A DNA stretch of 64,000 bases from Pieris napi (taxonomy: Eukaryota; Arthropoda; Insecta; Lepidoptera; Pieridae). The stretch lies in assembly GCF_905475465.1 (NCBI RefSeq), contig NC_062244.1, forward strand, positions 11,216,001 through 11,280,000. Reading direction: 5' to 3'. The translations under genes were made by a program, and so were the position numbers. The notes beneath the pieces are model-generated. The model was not told where the DNA came from. It was given only the letters and a program-made list of their open reading frames with translations, and did no database searches. This document shows, piece after piece, positions 43,565 to 55,664 of this stretch. How positions within the stretch are numbered: the first letter of the stretch is position 1; every line of letters begins with the position of its first letter.

Positions 43565-43974
43565 AACTCAAGCCTGTAAATTGCATTCTTAACCACAAAA
43601 ATAATTTACTTACAAAACTAAATTCAAAGGAGCTTGTGAACTGTGTTATTTATAACGCGAGTGCGAAACTTTCAATTGTGTTACAAGTAAATAAATAAAG
43701 GTCTAAGTTACTCAATTCCGGAGTTCTGTGGATTGATAGCGTCTGAAATTTGAACCCCTCGAGTATTTTATTTATTATTTAAACTGCAGGGCTATATGCA
43801 CTATGGGGCCGTTCAAGTATCACGTAAGCAGACATACGGATATTTATCCCCCAATTATCAGCTTCTTCATATCAAAAGTAAGCAAAGCTCTTTCAAATAA
43901 TAGTTCATAAACGTATTACTTTTTTAGGAATCCTCGAAAATGCATTTCGTTTTCAAGCATAGACAATGTGTGTT

Positions 43975-44345
43975 ATACAGGGTGGCCAAAAAGTCGTGGA
44001 TCAAACGCAAGTAGGGGATAGATGAGGTAATCAGCTGCAAAAATTGTTCTACGGGAGGTCCCTAAGCTCAACCCCTGCAGAGTTATAATTCATTTTACGT
44101 TTTTATAAGAAAATTGACTTTTTTTACTTATTCCTATTAAAGTTCGAAAAAAATCTACATTCTGTACCATTTTTCATAATATTCACTAGATTGGTACTGA
44201 TGACTCCTCGCGTTAGACATGCTATTTATAGTTGTTAATAGAGTGTATTGAAGATAATATTAAGTTATACGATATAAAAATTTCTCTAATCATTACTTTT
44301 TGGTTACTTTATAAAAAAATACTCTACCGAAAAGTGAGCCTGTAT
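43975..44345. repeat. Dispersed repeat beginning 'acagggtggccaaaaagtcgtgg'
   Basis: 'atacagggtggccaaaaagtcgtggatcaaacgcaagtaggggatagatgaggtaatcagctgcaaaaattgttctacgggaggtcccta' resembles a lepidopteran repeat beginning with CAGGGTG. Only one copy is in the window, so the boundaries are guesses. Confidence 0.4.
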
Positions 44346-44627
44346 TACACGTTTTGGCGCATTAAATAGGGATACTGAAAAGGTCTTACACATGGCCATG
44401 AGTGGCTCTAATATCTTTTTTTACACATGGTAATATGTGTAAAAAAGTAAATAATTACTGTTAAAAATTTTTTATCACCAAATAAGAAAATCAAAGACCG
44501 AAAATTTTTATACGTTCATAAGTTACGTAATTTTTATTTCCAGCTCAAAGATCAGCTTTTATCGCTGTCTTGCAGATATGGAAAGCGATTAATGAAGGAG
44601 TCATATTACGAGTGCATACAACGCAAT

Positions 44628-44645
44628 GAGAATCTCGAGATTCTC
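44628..44645. other. 18-bp perfect palindrome
   Basis: GAGAATCTCGAGATTCTC, followed by further 'agagaggattctctcg' partial copies to about 44676. Confidence 0.7.
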
Positions 44646-44874
44646 TCTATGGGATTATAAAGAGAGGATTCTCTCGAAGATTGTCCAAGGATTATAATCT
44701 ATCCACTTTATCTAACCCGGGAGAGACCAATAATACGTCAATCTACTTTTCCAAAGCCTTCAGGGATTTCCATAATGCCTCCAATTAATTACTTAAACGT
44801 TTGAACACTTTTAATTTAAAATCTTTTTATACTGGTACGTTAATATATCTATATGTGTGGCGGAATAGTTTACC

Positions 44875-44985
44875 AATTCTTAAAAGGCCGGAAACGCACT
44901 CGCAAGCACTCTGACATTGAGTGTCTATGGGCGGCGGTATGAGATGATACTTCTGCCCGTTTGTCCTCTGTTCTATAAAAAAGTG
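44875..44985 (+). mobile_element. LINE 3'-end fragment (family B)
   Basis: 'ccaattcttaaaaggccggaaacgcactcgcaagcactctgacattgagtgtctatgggcggcggtatgagatgatacttctgcccgtttgtcctctgttctataaaaaagtg'. Confidence 0.75.
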
Positions 44986-45124
44986 CGACGGGCAAGCTTT
45001 ATGTTGAGTTTTATATTTGCGCTTGCGTACGTTGAAAGTAAACAGCGTGTGGAAATCAGGTCTTAAGGTGGAGACTTAACCCATACTCTTGTATGACGAA
45101 ATCTAATTCGTTTTTGACATAAGG

Positions 45125-45295
45125 TTCTATTCATGTAGGTAACACAATGTACACTTATGAACGTCAAAAAAGAAATATACATTAAATGCTTCTAATTTTA
45201 CATTTACTGCCAGTTCTCAAATCAAGGGCGTAGAACGGAAGAGAAGAACTGGCAATAAAGTCTCCGCCACTCTTTTTAAAGGGAGTCATACTTAG
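45125..45295 (-). repeat. Dispersed repeat C, reverse
   Basis: 'ttcatgtaggtaacacaatgtacacttatgaacgtcaaaaaagaaatatacattaaatgcttctaattttacatttactgccagttctcaaatcaagggcgtagaacggaagagaagaactggcaataaagtctccgccactcttttta'. Well conserved. Confidence 0.8.
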
Positions 45296-46880
45296 CGCTA
45301 TCACGACTTGAAATACACTAAGAACTGGAAATCATGTGTCAGGCACAGAAAGCTGTAGGTAAGTCTTTCTATAAAAGAAAAAGGATCAGGGAACAGCTGC
45401 AATCAGAGGCCTTATGAAGATTTGTTCGCCACTGGATTATTATTGATATTCTGTATTCAGTTCATTAGTTCCACTTCAGTGCAAGTGTGCGATATATGTC
45501 ACACATGTTACAAAATAAAATACAGTTTCTACAACACTAATACTGACGAAACCAATAATAATTATTATTATTTGATTTACTGCAAAAGTCACTTTATTCA
45601 AATGTTTTACTAGCGATGCGATTGTAATAAAAATTTAATTATAAAACTGGCCGGATGTTTCGCGTGCTTTACGGCAATATTAATGTGTATATCGCATACA
45701 AAGACATAATATGCAGTCTATATTAATAGTACATTATATAGATATATCTCAATAAAGATTTTATCAGCTATTATAAATCAGATTAAGTTCCAATACTAAT
45801 AATACGAAATAGCTAATATTTCTTTTCAATATCCGAAGCTGCGATCAAATGTCTGAGCCACCTCCAAATTCTTCCACCTGTCTATCATCTTCGCTAGCTT
45901 GGCTTTTGTTAGTTTTCCCCTTTTAAAGGGCGCTCTTCTAGAAGCACGCTGGACTTTAATTCTTCGTTAATGACATTCAAAGATGCAGCACTGATTTGCA
46001 TCTTTGTTTCTTGTTAAAACAGCAAAGGAGTGGAAGGAGTCTCCTTTCATCTTCCCAAGACAGTTAATATAGTAATTTAAGCGGCATCTCCTGGATAGGC
46101 GTGGCCCTCTTATAGGCCGCATAAACATCGGGTGAGGTTGCCAAACGTCTGTTTAGTTCAGTATAAAAAAAAATTCTTTGGTTCATCAGCCATTGGAATT
46201 TAGCGATTTTAGGAGTGTGTTACTACATTTGTTGTATTTGTTAAGCTTTGTCCTACGCTGTTTTTCCATCTGTATTAAATTTTCAACCTAAGAATAGAAC
46301 GCCCCATAGCCTTTTGAAACCCTCCAATTTTCGAACAACTATGTGTCCATAACAGTTATTTTAATACTAAGCTTAAGGTTCTTGTGTTATTGTTTTTGGA
46401 CTATATGGATCTTAGCAAACAAGTTTTTTTTCAAATATCGAACACAGCTGCCTTCTTACCTTCATAATTGATAGGTACATTTCCCAACCTCAGTAAAAGT
46501 AATGTCAGATAAGGATAAATATTTTAGTACCCTCCATTACTAAGGCCTCAAATCGATTTTACTGCCTTAAAAACATCTCCCGAGTAACCTAATTTTGCTA
46601 ACGAATTCCTTAAGGAAAAGCTTGCTGTTGTTATTTAAAATATTACGTATAGAAAATAAATATGGCATTACAACTTCTTTTCACCAATTCCCCATTGTTG
46701 GTTTTTCACTGAGTGCGAGTGTCAAGCTCTTTCTTACTAAGATGTAAATATGAAGTATTAGCTTATATATTAAGAAATGAAGCCTTAGCAATCGCTGCGA
46801 AAACTATTGATGATAGAACAAAAAAAATTTTTACACTATATTCAAGTACATATTTTTTCTAACAAAAATGTTTGAAAAAA
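45296..46880. other. Intergenic sequence with a possible retroelement relic
   Basis: 45835-46160 is less AT-rich. On the minus strand it gives broken frames (for example G-R-P-L-K-R-G-K-L-T-K-A-K-L-A-K and V-Y-A-A-Y-K-R-A-T-P-I-Q-E-M) that look coding but are interrupted. I suspect a transposon relic of unknown family. No host gene is supported. Confidence 0.3.
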
Positions 46881-46884
46881 AAAA

Positions 46885-46918
46885 TGTCCACCCGTGCGAA
46901 GCCGGCACGGGCCGCTAG
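46885..46918 (+). mobile_element. Helitron-type 3' terminus (hairpin + CTAG)
   Basis: 'cacccgtgcgaagccggcacgggccgctagt': a stem CCCGTGC / GCACGGG with a 7-base loop sits 3 bases before CTAG|T. This is the classic Helitron 3' end (short GC hairpin just before CTRR, inserted before T). The body upstream is too diverged to delimit. Confidence 0.65.
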
Positions 46919-46978
46919 TATGTAATAAAAACTATTAGGTAAAGATATGTCCAAAGATGGGTCCAAAGATGGGTCAAT

Positions 46979-47300
46979 TCTATATATAAAATAAATCGTT
47001 CGTTTGCCTCGCTAAAACTCATTTGGCTTATTATGATCTTGAAATATTGATGGAAGTTCAGGGAAGGTTTAAACGATGAGAAACGTAGATAAATAATAAG
47101 CAAAGAAAAATACGTCTTTTTAGAAATAAAAAAATGTCTCTTGGTTGTCATATACTTATGACCTTCAGAAATTTTTGTTTGATGCTGTAGTATGAGGTCT
47201 GATCTCTTTGGTCTGTTATTAAAAAATGTATTAAGTTTTGACTTAAATATATACGTATGTAGGTAGGTGATTCTGTGTTCACCGGGTCATTTATTACATA
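46979..47300 (+). mobile_element. Helitron-like 5' segment
   Basis: Starts 'tctatatataaaataaatcgttcg' (TC start), then 'cgctaaaactcatttggct', 'gatcttgaaatattgatggaagttcagggaaggtttaaacg', 'gaggtctgatctctttggtctg' and 'ttcaccgggtcatttatta'. Parallels 537-880. No rep/helicase coding region, so non-autonomous or truncated. Confidence 0.55.
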
Positions 47301-47509
47301 TTATATATATATCTAAAAAGGTTCAAATATTCAAGGAAAAAAAATCTATTAAAATAAATTAAATACTCGTACATTTAACTAAGTATACCTAATTCGGGTG
47401 TGTTGTGTGTGCTATGGATATTCTTAATAAATATGTCGTAGAAGTATAAAGAAAGGTTCGGCGTAACTGTCTCAATCAGTTTATCTCTAGGAAAATCGGT
47501 GATAGTCCT

Positions 47510-47560
47510 TCGTCGACACGTACTCGATTTTTCGGCCTGGTATGCCGATTTTCTCACGAT
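47510..47560 (-). mobile_element. SINE (family A) scrap
   Basis: 'cgacacgtactcgatttttcggcctggtatgccgattttctcacgatatg' matches the central body of family A ('cgtcgactttttgggtctaaggcaagccggttttctcacgatg'). Confidence 0.4.
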
Positions 47561-47679
47561 ATGTCAATTGTGTGATAAAAAGAAATAGTGGCGCGCACTT
47601 AACTCTTAAAGATTATTTATTATTCTTCAGGCAGGTTGTAAGTATAATGTAATATTGTGTTTTTACACGCTTTATATTA

Positions 47680-47905
47680 GCTTCACCTGTATGTATGTAT
47701 GTAACCGACTCCTTCGGACTCGATTTTGACCCACTTTAAAGGGACAGATTTTATTCAAATTTTGCGCACCTGTCAAAGATCGATGACAATGCAATAATCC
47801 GAAAAAAAAATTTAACTAAAAAATTAAAAATAAATAATAGTTAAAAAAACTAATAAACACGCTTTTAAAGCACATCAAACTAAAAAGTGAAAAATAATTC
47901 CTAAT
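47680..47905. repeat. Dispersed repeat ('gtaaccgactccttcgg')
   Basis: 'gtatgtatgtatgtaaccgactccttcggactcgattttgacccactttaaagggacagattttattcaaattttgcgcacctg' resembles a common lepidopteran non-coding repeat. Single copy in the window; boundaries approximate. Confidence 0.4.
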
Positions 47906-48109
47906 TTAGGCTGAAAATGGTAATGAACAAAAAATACTGGTATTACTGTGAAAAAGCATGGGGCGCTCTGTGCCATACTTCTTCGTCTATAGATGAATAA
48001 AAGATAGCGTGTTTTTTAGTTTTTTTAAACTTTTATTTTTTTAATTCGTTCCTTATGCCCGACGAGGTGTAATGCAGTTACAGACATTATGTACAATTGG
48101 CAATTCAAA

Positions 48110-48220
48110 GAATGGTAGAGAGTTTCTTGCCAGTTCTTGTCGTTCTGCGTCCATGATTCAAGAACTGGCTGTAATAATATACTTAGAGTCGTTAACGTTC
48201 ATACGGGAACAAAAGTAGCC
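48110..48220 (+). repeat. Dispersed repeat C, partial
   Basis: 'aatggtagagagtttcttgccagttcttgtcgttctgcgtccatgattcaagaactggctgtaataa...gttaacgttcatac'. Confidence 0.6.
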
Positions 48221-49595
48221 TATATTATAAACGATAGTAATTAGCAGTAAATATTTAATTTTCTTCTCAACTCCAGGCAAATTCATCGTGATATTAAAAA
48301 GTATTTTTAGGTGTAATTAAAACATCGCCTTCCTAATTTATTGTTCTAAAAACGTGCCCGTAATGTCAGTGAAAATTATATTTTCCTTTGGCCTTTTAAT
48401 TAACTGTTAAAATCAGCAGTTTCTATATACATTACATATACCTTTTACATAAGGTACGTAATATTTTTAGTTTCAAATTAATATTTGTTTTCTAGTATTG
48501 CAATATTATCAATGTGTTTGGTTTCATAAAATATAATTCCCATATAAATTTACGCAAGTATTAAAAATTCAATTTCTTTAACTTTCATTAATTGATTACA
48601 CTCGAGATTTCAAATGCATTTGCAGTCTATTTTTTTTAAATATTTATTTGCGAAAAGAAATACTGTATTATACACAATAAAAGGACATTTATTTAAAAGG
48701 ACAGTCCAGAGGCCCCCCACTAGGATTCCCTGTGTCGTGGGTAGCTGCTCTCTTCCATTTGACATGTTAACGGTACTTGATAAATGACTACATAACACTT
48801 ACATTTTATTACAACTATTGTTCACCATAAGAATATTTTATGTTTCAACATAGGACAGATTAAATTTAATTCATTTAAAAATTGATAACCTTTTTAATTG
48901 GTACAATAATGATGAATACAAAGCGTGACCTTTCTTTTTAATAGAGCTTCTAATCCATTTCTAATAGCTTTCTAATGAGGGAAAGGGTAAAATTAATTGC
49001 TTTGAGCTTGGCCAATTAAAAGCTAAACAAAACATCATAACTGTAGATAACCCTAATTATGTATATAGCTTTCACCGTCGACGGCACTTGGCAGGGGTGG
49101 ATTTACCAGCAGGCTGAGTAGGCTGATATTTGGGAACCAAATATTTTTTACCACCTCATAGAAATCAAAAACATGACGGTTTTGCATGAAGTCTGCAAAT
49201 TTTGCCGATAACTTTCCCCTAGAAGTTGTCATTGTACATTCGGTGTAGCAAACTTCAATATTCTAGAGGAAAATAGCTAGTTCGCCTCAACCAGCAATCG
49301 ACCTCTGTGTATTCAGCTTACACTTTGTACGATTGAAAAGAGCGAAATTGTAGAAAATGTATTTCCCTCTTACCCCTACCAACCCATACATATTACTACT
49401 ACTGGTCGGAGCCTGAAAACAGGATGATTTTCGTACTCAAAAACCATAGGACTCAAAAAAATCTAGGACATGACAATTGTAGGGGCAGAGGCGGCAAAAA
49501 CTTCACAGCCAATTGAAAATATGTACATGCACCGTGTACTTGAAGGGATTATTTAAGGATATATATAATTTATAATTTATAGAATAGAATTTTAT
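48221..49595. other. Intergenic sequence, nothing recognised
   Basis: No supportable gene or repeat; 49080-49520 is slightly less AT-rich but without a usable frame. Confidence 0.35.
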
Positions 49596-49597
49596 TT

Positions 49598-49895
49598 TGA
49601 GCAGTGTTGGCTTAGTGGCTTCAGCGTGCGACTCTCATTGTGGGCTCGGTGTGGGCGGTTCGATTCTTGGCTGTGCACCAACGGACTTCCTTTCTAAGTG
49701 CGCAGTAAACATTCGCTCGGACGGTGAAGGAAAACATCGTGAGCTTGCCGTAGACCCAAGATATCGACGGCATGCGTCAGGCACAGGACGCTGATCACCT
49801 ACTTGCCTATTAGATTGACAAATGATTCTGAAACAGATACAGAAATCTGAGGCCCAGACCTAAAAAGGTTGTAGCGACATTGATTTTTTTATATA
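49598..49895 (+). mobile_element. tRNA-derived SINE (family A)
   Basis: 'gagcagtgttggcttagtggcttcagcgtgcgactctcattgtgggctcggtgtgggcggttcgattcttggctgtgcacc' shows A and B boxes. The body ends 'gaggcccagacctaaaaaggttgtagcgacattgattttttt'. The ORF at 49597-49794 is this SINE. Confidence 0.85.
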
Positions 49896-50289
49896 GAATT
49901 TTACATAAATTAAACAAAGAAATGCATTTTTCTTACACTGGGAATCGAAGTAGATAAAAAAACAATCACTTTAATGGTATCAATCGATAGTCGAATATCA
50001 CAAATTGGTTTGCGCAGTATTTTCAGAAAACTTATGTATACTTATGGACAAGGCAGGTCCGAATTGAATTAATTACACCAAATTCCTTTCCCAAAACAAT
50101 GAAACTGCGGTCAACGACACCTGCCAAGCTATTAATTACAACCCTTGATTGTTTTCTAAAATCAAATACTCAATTTTATATAGAAAAATTTAATTCAAAA
50201 GGTTTGGAAGCGATAGAAAACTAAAGGCGTTAAATATGTCATAAATACGTCTCAGGTAACCATTCTCCCTTAAAAAATAATATAAATAA

Positions 50290-50555
50290 AAAACAAATCA
50301 GTGGCTCTACAAACTTTTTAGGTCTGGGCCTCAGATTTCTGTATCTGTTTCATGATCATTTCTCAATCTAATAGGCAAGTAGGTTTGGATCTAAGGCAAG
50401 CCGGTTTTCTCACGATGTTTTCCTTTACCGTTCGAGCAAATGTTAAATGCGCACATAGAAAATCCATTTGTGCACATCAGGGTATCGAACCTACGATGAT
50501 GAGTCAGGGATGAGAGTCGCACGCTAAAGCCACTAGGCCAACACTGCTATCTCCC
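50290..50555 (-). mobile_element. tRNA-derived SINE (family A)
   Basis: 'aaatcagtggctctacaaactttttaggtctgggcctcagatttctgtatctgtttcatgatcatttctcaatctaataggcaagtagg...gagtcgcacgctaaagccactaggccaacactgc'. A short deletion removes the 'gatcagcctcctgtgcctgacacacgccg' block. Confidence 0.8.
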
Positions 50556-51179
50556 TTTATCTAACTTTTTTTTTCTCCAGTTTCAACATAGGAACAATAC
50601 ATAATATTCTGTATAAAAACGTACACAAAATCTTAAATCATCTCAATCTTTATCAGTTTGCATCGACTGCCAACAGACAAAGATTGACAGAGAGCTATTT
50701 GTTCTGACAATTGTCACGTCAAGAGTTAGTGCGTAACAATGTACTGTGCATTGAGCCTAACTATTAAGTGCGTGTTACGAAACGTTGTTGCAGTTGAAAA
50801 AACCTTTTCTATGACAGTCAGTTTCATTTGGTTATGCTTTGAAAGATCGAATATTATTAAAAGGCAAATATGGATGCTTTTTAGAAACATTTGAATCATA
50901 ATTTTATATTAAATTTTTTTATCTTCAAAAATTCTTTCACTTTAGTTTATGTAACTTTTAAAGGTTTTGCACATTTCTAATCATATAATTCAGTAGGTAC
51001 ATTAATATTTGTATTAAACACAAGACACAGGGAGCATTTCTAAAATGTTTAACATCTTTTGTCTACCCAGATCTACGCACGCGTCAGTTTTATAATATCT
51101 CGCTCAACCCAACTCGTTTGTATTATACAAGTATTCTTTTATATGTATATAAAAATTTTTACTTAAATTAATAACTAAC
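50556..51179. other. Intron/intergenic sequence downstream of channel exon 1
   Basis: By position this is the first intron of the minus-strand channel gene. No other exon could be recognised: I looked on the minus strand for a K+-channel selectivity-filter codon pattern (GYG) and found none convincing. Confidence 0.4.
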
Positions 51180-51414
51180 CTGTGATTGCCCACAGCTCCT
51201 TTAGGCATTCGTCCCGCGAACGTTGTATAGCTGACCGTTTCACCACCTCAGGTCCTGACTCCAAGTACTCAAACAGCACAGCACCAAGAAGAACGTATAT
51301 AATAACCAAAATAACTAAGCCAATTTGCGAACACGCAGCTTTCAAACAGCCTTTTCCCGCGCGGCGTAAAAAATTTGGTCTTTCCTGTCCATCTAACGAT
51401 ACTTCTGAAGACAT
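51180..51414 (-). CDS. Two-pore-domain potassium channel (KCNK/TWiK family), first coding exon
   Basis: This exon encodes the first 78 residues of what appears to be a K2P potassium leak channel, which sets the resting membrane potential in the plasma membrane. Residues 1-30 are a basic cytoplasmic N-terminus (MSSEVSLDGQERPNFLRRAG...). Residues about 31-50 (IGLVILVIIYVLLGAVLFEY) form the first transmembrane helix with the family's G-A-x-x-F-x-x-L-E ending. The start of the extracellular cap helix follows (EVVKRSAIQRSRDECLKELW). The exon ends at a good donor (CACAG|GTTAGT on the minus strand, phase 1). An in-frame TAA lies two codons upstream of the ATG, supporting this start. Pore loops, TM2-4 and the rest of the gene must lie at lower coordinates, probably beyond the window or after a very long intron. 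Subfamily is uncertain. It is transcribed away from DRG1. Confidence 0.8.
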
Positions 51415-52792
51415 TATTGCTTATTATTTACACTAAACGCACCATAATTATTTAGGTTGCTTCACTTATTCGATATAAGATTGTATCTTATCATTTTAAA
51501 ATTAAATATTCAACAGTTTCTAAATACTGCATGGTCAGAAAGCCCTAATATATTTTATTTGAAAGTAAATCTGAAGATATTCTTTTTATAGATCAACTTG
51601 ATATATAATATTCACAACTTTAATAGATACCGTTACGGTATTAAATTATTTCCATTCCACTAAACATCGAAAACTTCTCGACGTTGGAAAGTACGCACAA
51701 CCACCCTCCATTAACGATGGGGAAGTACTGACGTTTTCACGTTTAGGCTTTAGCTGTTCTCAGTTTTCCTACACGGCCTAAACTTCAACACGCCAGCGCG
51801 GTTTGGTCAGCAATTATTTGATGATAGGAATGTAAATAGTAATATAATATATTGTAGTAAAATAATAAAGATTACTAAAGCATTCAAATAGGACAAAATA
51901 TGTATATCGGGTAATTCACTCAGAAAAGTTGATGTTGAGTTGTGTGAAATTATTTAAATAAAATATATATTCCTAAAATTACTTTCTACAAACGTTCCCT
52001 CTATAAAATATAAGAGTGGATTGCAAAGTAAATGATACAATAACAAAAGACAATGACATCATTAAAAATTCCTTACCCTTCGTAAAGTAAAAAGCTTGGC
52101 AATGATGAAGGGTGAAGACTGACCCTTGTCTAGAATTAGACGCCGGCGGCAAATGCTCATATAAATATAGCCTTATATTATAAATTTACGTTTGTTTAAA
52201 TGCGAAAAATACATTAAATTTAATTATTTTTTAATAAACCACAAGAGCTCAATCTTCTGTATGTAACCAAGAATTACTTTCATCGAAATTTACGATAGCT
52301 TGGTCTGACTGAATAATTGGATAATAATCAATTTTAACAGTAATATGTAGGTATACCCAAAGACAATTAAGATTTTAGGTAATGTACGACCCGTTAAATA
52401 CTGAAATTAGGTACCGTATTGATGACCTTTGTAGTTTACGTAAAGAACGATAGATGACACTATACTAAACATAAATATATTTTTTTAAAACATTTGTTTA
52501 TTTTTAACTGTATCTTGTGCCAAAAACGATATTCTTATTAAAATAATTTTTAAGTTCAACTGTTAATAACTTCGACATTTATATGTGTTGTCATATGACA
52601 ATTGACGGCTTAGTTTGAAATTGACGTGGTTGACAGTTGAAACCGGACGGCGGGACACGCTTCGTATTGTAGGCTCCGTGCCTCCGTATTTATTTTAAAT
52701 CTTAATATTTTGAATAAAAAATACGCTCGAATATTATTCATTTGAGTTTTCCTCCAAATTAAATTGTAAATTAGTCAAGAAACAATACCAAT
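51415..52792. promoter_or_regulatory. Divergent upstream region between K2P channel and DRG1
   Basis: This contains the 5' regions of both divergently oriented genes, about 1.4 kb apart. A small GC-richer patch near 52630-52685 ('gaaaccggacggcgggacacgcttcgtattg...ctccgtgcctccg') lies 110-160 bases before the DRG1 ATG and is a plausible TATA-less promoter or transcription start. A similar GC-richer patch at 51680-51810 is nearer the channel exon. No repeat family is recognised in this gap. Confidence 0.4.
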
Positions 52793-55664
52793 ATGAGTAC
52801 CATATTAGAAAAAATTGCTGGGATAGAGTCTGAGGTAAGTGAAATAGGTTATGCCTTTCTAGAAGTTTTAGATGAGAAATACAATTTTAAAATCTTACAT
52901 TATATCAAATTTATTTTATTAGATTATTTAATGTTATAATAAATAAATATCTTCTCAATTGCATGTTCAAGTAAAGACAAAAAATAACATCTTTAAAATA
53001 CCTTTCAGATGGCTAGAACCCAGAAAAATAAAGCCACAGCTCTTCATTTAGGTATTTTAAAAGCTAGATTAGCTAAGCTTAGACGTGAATTGATCACCCC
53101 AAAAGGTGGCGCTAGTGCAACTGGAGAGGGTAAGTTTGTAAATGTCATACATAAGTTTCTTCTCATTAAATTAAACCAAGACTTAATTTCTATACAGCAT
53201 GAGCTCTTAATATAAACTAAATGGACTGATTCATACATCATTACATAATTTTCTGGCATTTTAGAAGTATAAATAGCCTAAGCTATTAACCCTATATTAG
53301 CCTAATATTTATATAATTATAGGTTTTGATGTTGCCAAAACTGGTGATGCTCGTATAGGCTTTGTGGGTTTTCCGTCAGTGGGAAAATCAACATTATTGT
53401 CCAACTTGGCTGGTGTGTATTCTGAAGTAGCAGCATATGAGTTCACCACCTTAACAACAGTTCCTGGTTGTATTAAATATAAAGGGGCAAAAATACAGGT
53501 GATTTATATTATTATTTATCTAAATCTTGCGATGGAATTTAAAGTAAAAAATATCACTTTTAAATTATAAATGGCATATTTCTGACGTTACTTCTTCTAT
53601 TTTTTGTTATAGAAAATAATATTATGTCACATAAAAATACTTTCATATCATCCTTATATTTATATACAATGTGAAGCTAGCTAAGCTAATATATAATAAT
53701 TAATAGGTCTACAAATAAGTGTTTAAATTTAATATTGCTATTTTATCACATACTACATGTGTTGAAACATATATGTATAGTAAAAGTTACAAAGACAAAC
53801 AGTTAACAATTTCAAAACAATTTTCAGCTTCTTGACTTGCCTGGTATTATTGAAGGTGCTAAGGATGGTAAAGGTCGTGGTCGGCAAGTAATTGCTGTTG
53901 CCCGTACATGCAGTCTCGTATTTATTGTACTAGATGTATTGAAACCACTACAACACAAAAAGCTGTTAGAACATGAGTTAGAAGGTTTTGGGCTGCGGTT
54001 AAACAAGCAACCACCTAATATATACTTTAGAAAGAAAGATAAAGGTGGCATCAATTTGAATACTACTGTAAGTATCAAATTGCAATAAGGTGGTGTAAAG
54101 TATATTCATAAATGAATAACTAAATATCTTAGCAAATTTTATCTTATGTAATCTGTCCAATCAGGCAATGAGAGTTATGGAATAGTATCTATTTACAAAA
54201 ACTTGTATACCATTATAAGTTCTGGTCAGCCTCACGAGATTTGTTGCTGTGATTAAATCGGTCTAGTGGTCAACATTGTGTATGTTATAAATTCCAGTGC
54301 CCTCAAACTGAGTTGGATGCGGAAGCTGTAAAGACGATACTCTCTGAATATAAAATACATAATGCTGATATTACGCTAAGGTTCGATGCGACAAGTGATG
54401 ATCTTATTGATGTTATTGAAGGAAATAGAATTTATGTGCCCTGTATCTACTTGTTGAATAAAATTGGTAAGCCTACTTTATTTTAAATTTGATAAATAAC
54501 TATCTACTTCTATTCATCATTAATTGAGTCTTTATGGAAGGAAAGTGTATGATAATGGGCTAAGTTCCAAGCCAAAAAGTTATTAAAATACATCCAATAT
54601 TGTGGCTTTGTTTATGCTTTTACCCTAAAATTGCTATTCTTGCCATATCACTAGTGGTAATTGGTCTATCTTCCTAATTTTACAATAATTTAAAAGAATA
54701 TTTATGATACATAAACAAATTTCATCTTGAAAATAATTTATTTCTCACTTTTATTATTATTTATCCTTTCAGATCAGATCAGTATAGAGGAATTGGATGT
54801 TATCTACAAGATACCCCATTGTGTACCTATTTCCGCTCATCACAGATGGAACTTTGATGATTTATTGGAGAAAATGTGGGAATATTTGAAACTGATTAGG
54901 ATATATACAAAACCAAAGGGCCAGTTGCCGGATTACAACTCACCTGTGGTGTTGCATGCTGATAGAACAAGTGTTGAAGATTTTTGTAATAAGCTGCATA
55001 GGTCTATTGTGAAAGAGTTTAAATAGTGAGTATTTCTTTTATAAATATGATGAAGTTCAGGGTATGCATTTAATTATATAATGATTGAATATGTATCTGC
55101 AATGTATCCTTAATCAACTTGATTGTGGGTTCTACAAGAAAAGATTGTACCAACTCTTGAGAGTTAAGAGTATTGTCCATGGGCGGTGGTATCACTTTAC
55201 CTGCCTGTTTGCCCCCCGGTTCTATAAAAAAAAAATTTCTAATCTCAATTCTATTTTCAAAATATTCCCATTATTGCAATGTTAAGGCATTTATCTTCTT
55301 TATTTTTAATTAAATGTATTGGTTTTTATTAATTAAATGTATTATTATTTATTATTTAATGGTACACAATATCAACCTGCTGGCCCCCCCTGTCTTATAA
55401 AAAAGTGCCTTTGGTCAATAATTATATAACAAATGTTGCTCCTAATATCATATATAAAATCAAGAATTGTATCACATAGATTTGTAATAGCTACAAGCTT
55501 GATGTTCCTACATGTGTTACTTATTCTTCCAATGTTACTTATTCCACATATAACTTTTCAGTGCCCTGGTATGGGGTTCTTCGGTGAAGCATCAGCCGCA
55601 GAAAGTTGGTATTGAACATGTGTTAGCTGATGAAGATGTTGTCCAAATTGTGAAGAAAGTGTAA
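52793..55664 (+). CDS. DRG1: Developmentally regulated GTP-binding protein 1 (DRG1), complete, 7 exons
   Basis: DRG1 is a conserved cytoplasmic TRAFAC-class GTPase linked to ribosomes and translation; its usual partner is DFRP1. Exons: 52793-52834, 53009-53129, 53323-53498, 53828-54067, 54298-54466, 54773-55025, 55562-55664; all introns are GT-AG and short (174-536 bp). The spliced frame is 367 codons plus stop, equal to the vertebrate protein. Visible motifs: N-terminal M-A-R-T-Q-K-N-K (Lys22 is the residue hydroxylated by JMJD7 in human DRG1); P-loop GFPSVGKST at about 70-78; switch-I T-T-L-T-T-V-P-G; DLPG at 116-119; NKID at 247-250, split by intron 5; and a C-terminal TGS domain ending D-E-D-V-V-Q-I-V-K-K-V. 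Exon 7 begins with the last base of Tyr334. Intron 6 carries a LINE fragment. No defect is seen. Confidence 0.97.
55130..55230 (+). mobile_element. LINE 3'-end fragment (family B) in DRG1 intron 6
   Basis: 'aagattgtaccaactcttgagagttaagagtattgtccatgggcggtggtatcactttacctgcctgtttgccccccggttctataaaaaaa'. A second scrap ('tggccccccctgtcttataaaaaagtg') lies at 55382-55408. Both are intronic and in sense with DRG1. Confidence 0.65.

Noticed and set aside
45422..45613. 63-codon frame with a hydrophobic, signal-peptide-like start
   Set aside because: Cysteine and Asn/Tyr-rich chance frame in AT-rich DNA; no downstream exon or family match.
49597..49794. 65-codon frame with an apparently GC-balanced composition
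   Set aside because: It is a translation of SINE family A, whose copies occur at many other places in the window with frame breaks.
53824..54078. Minus-strand frame antisense to DRG1 exon 4
   Set aside because: Shadow of the real exon; the plus-strand frame carries the conserved GTPase motif DLPG and matches the family.
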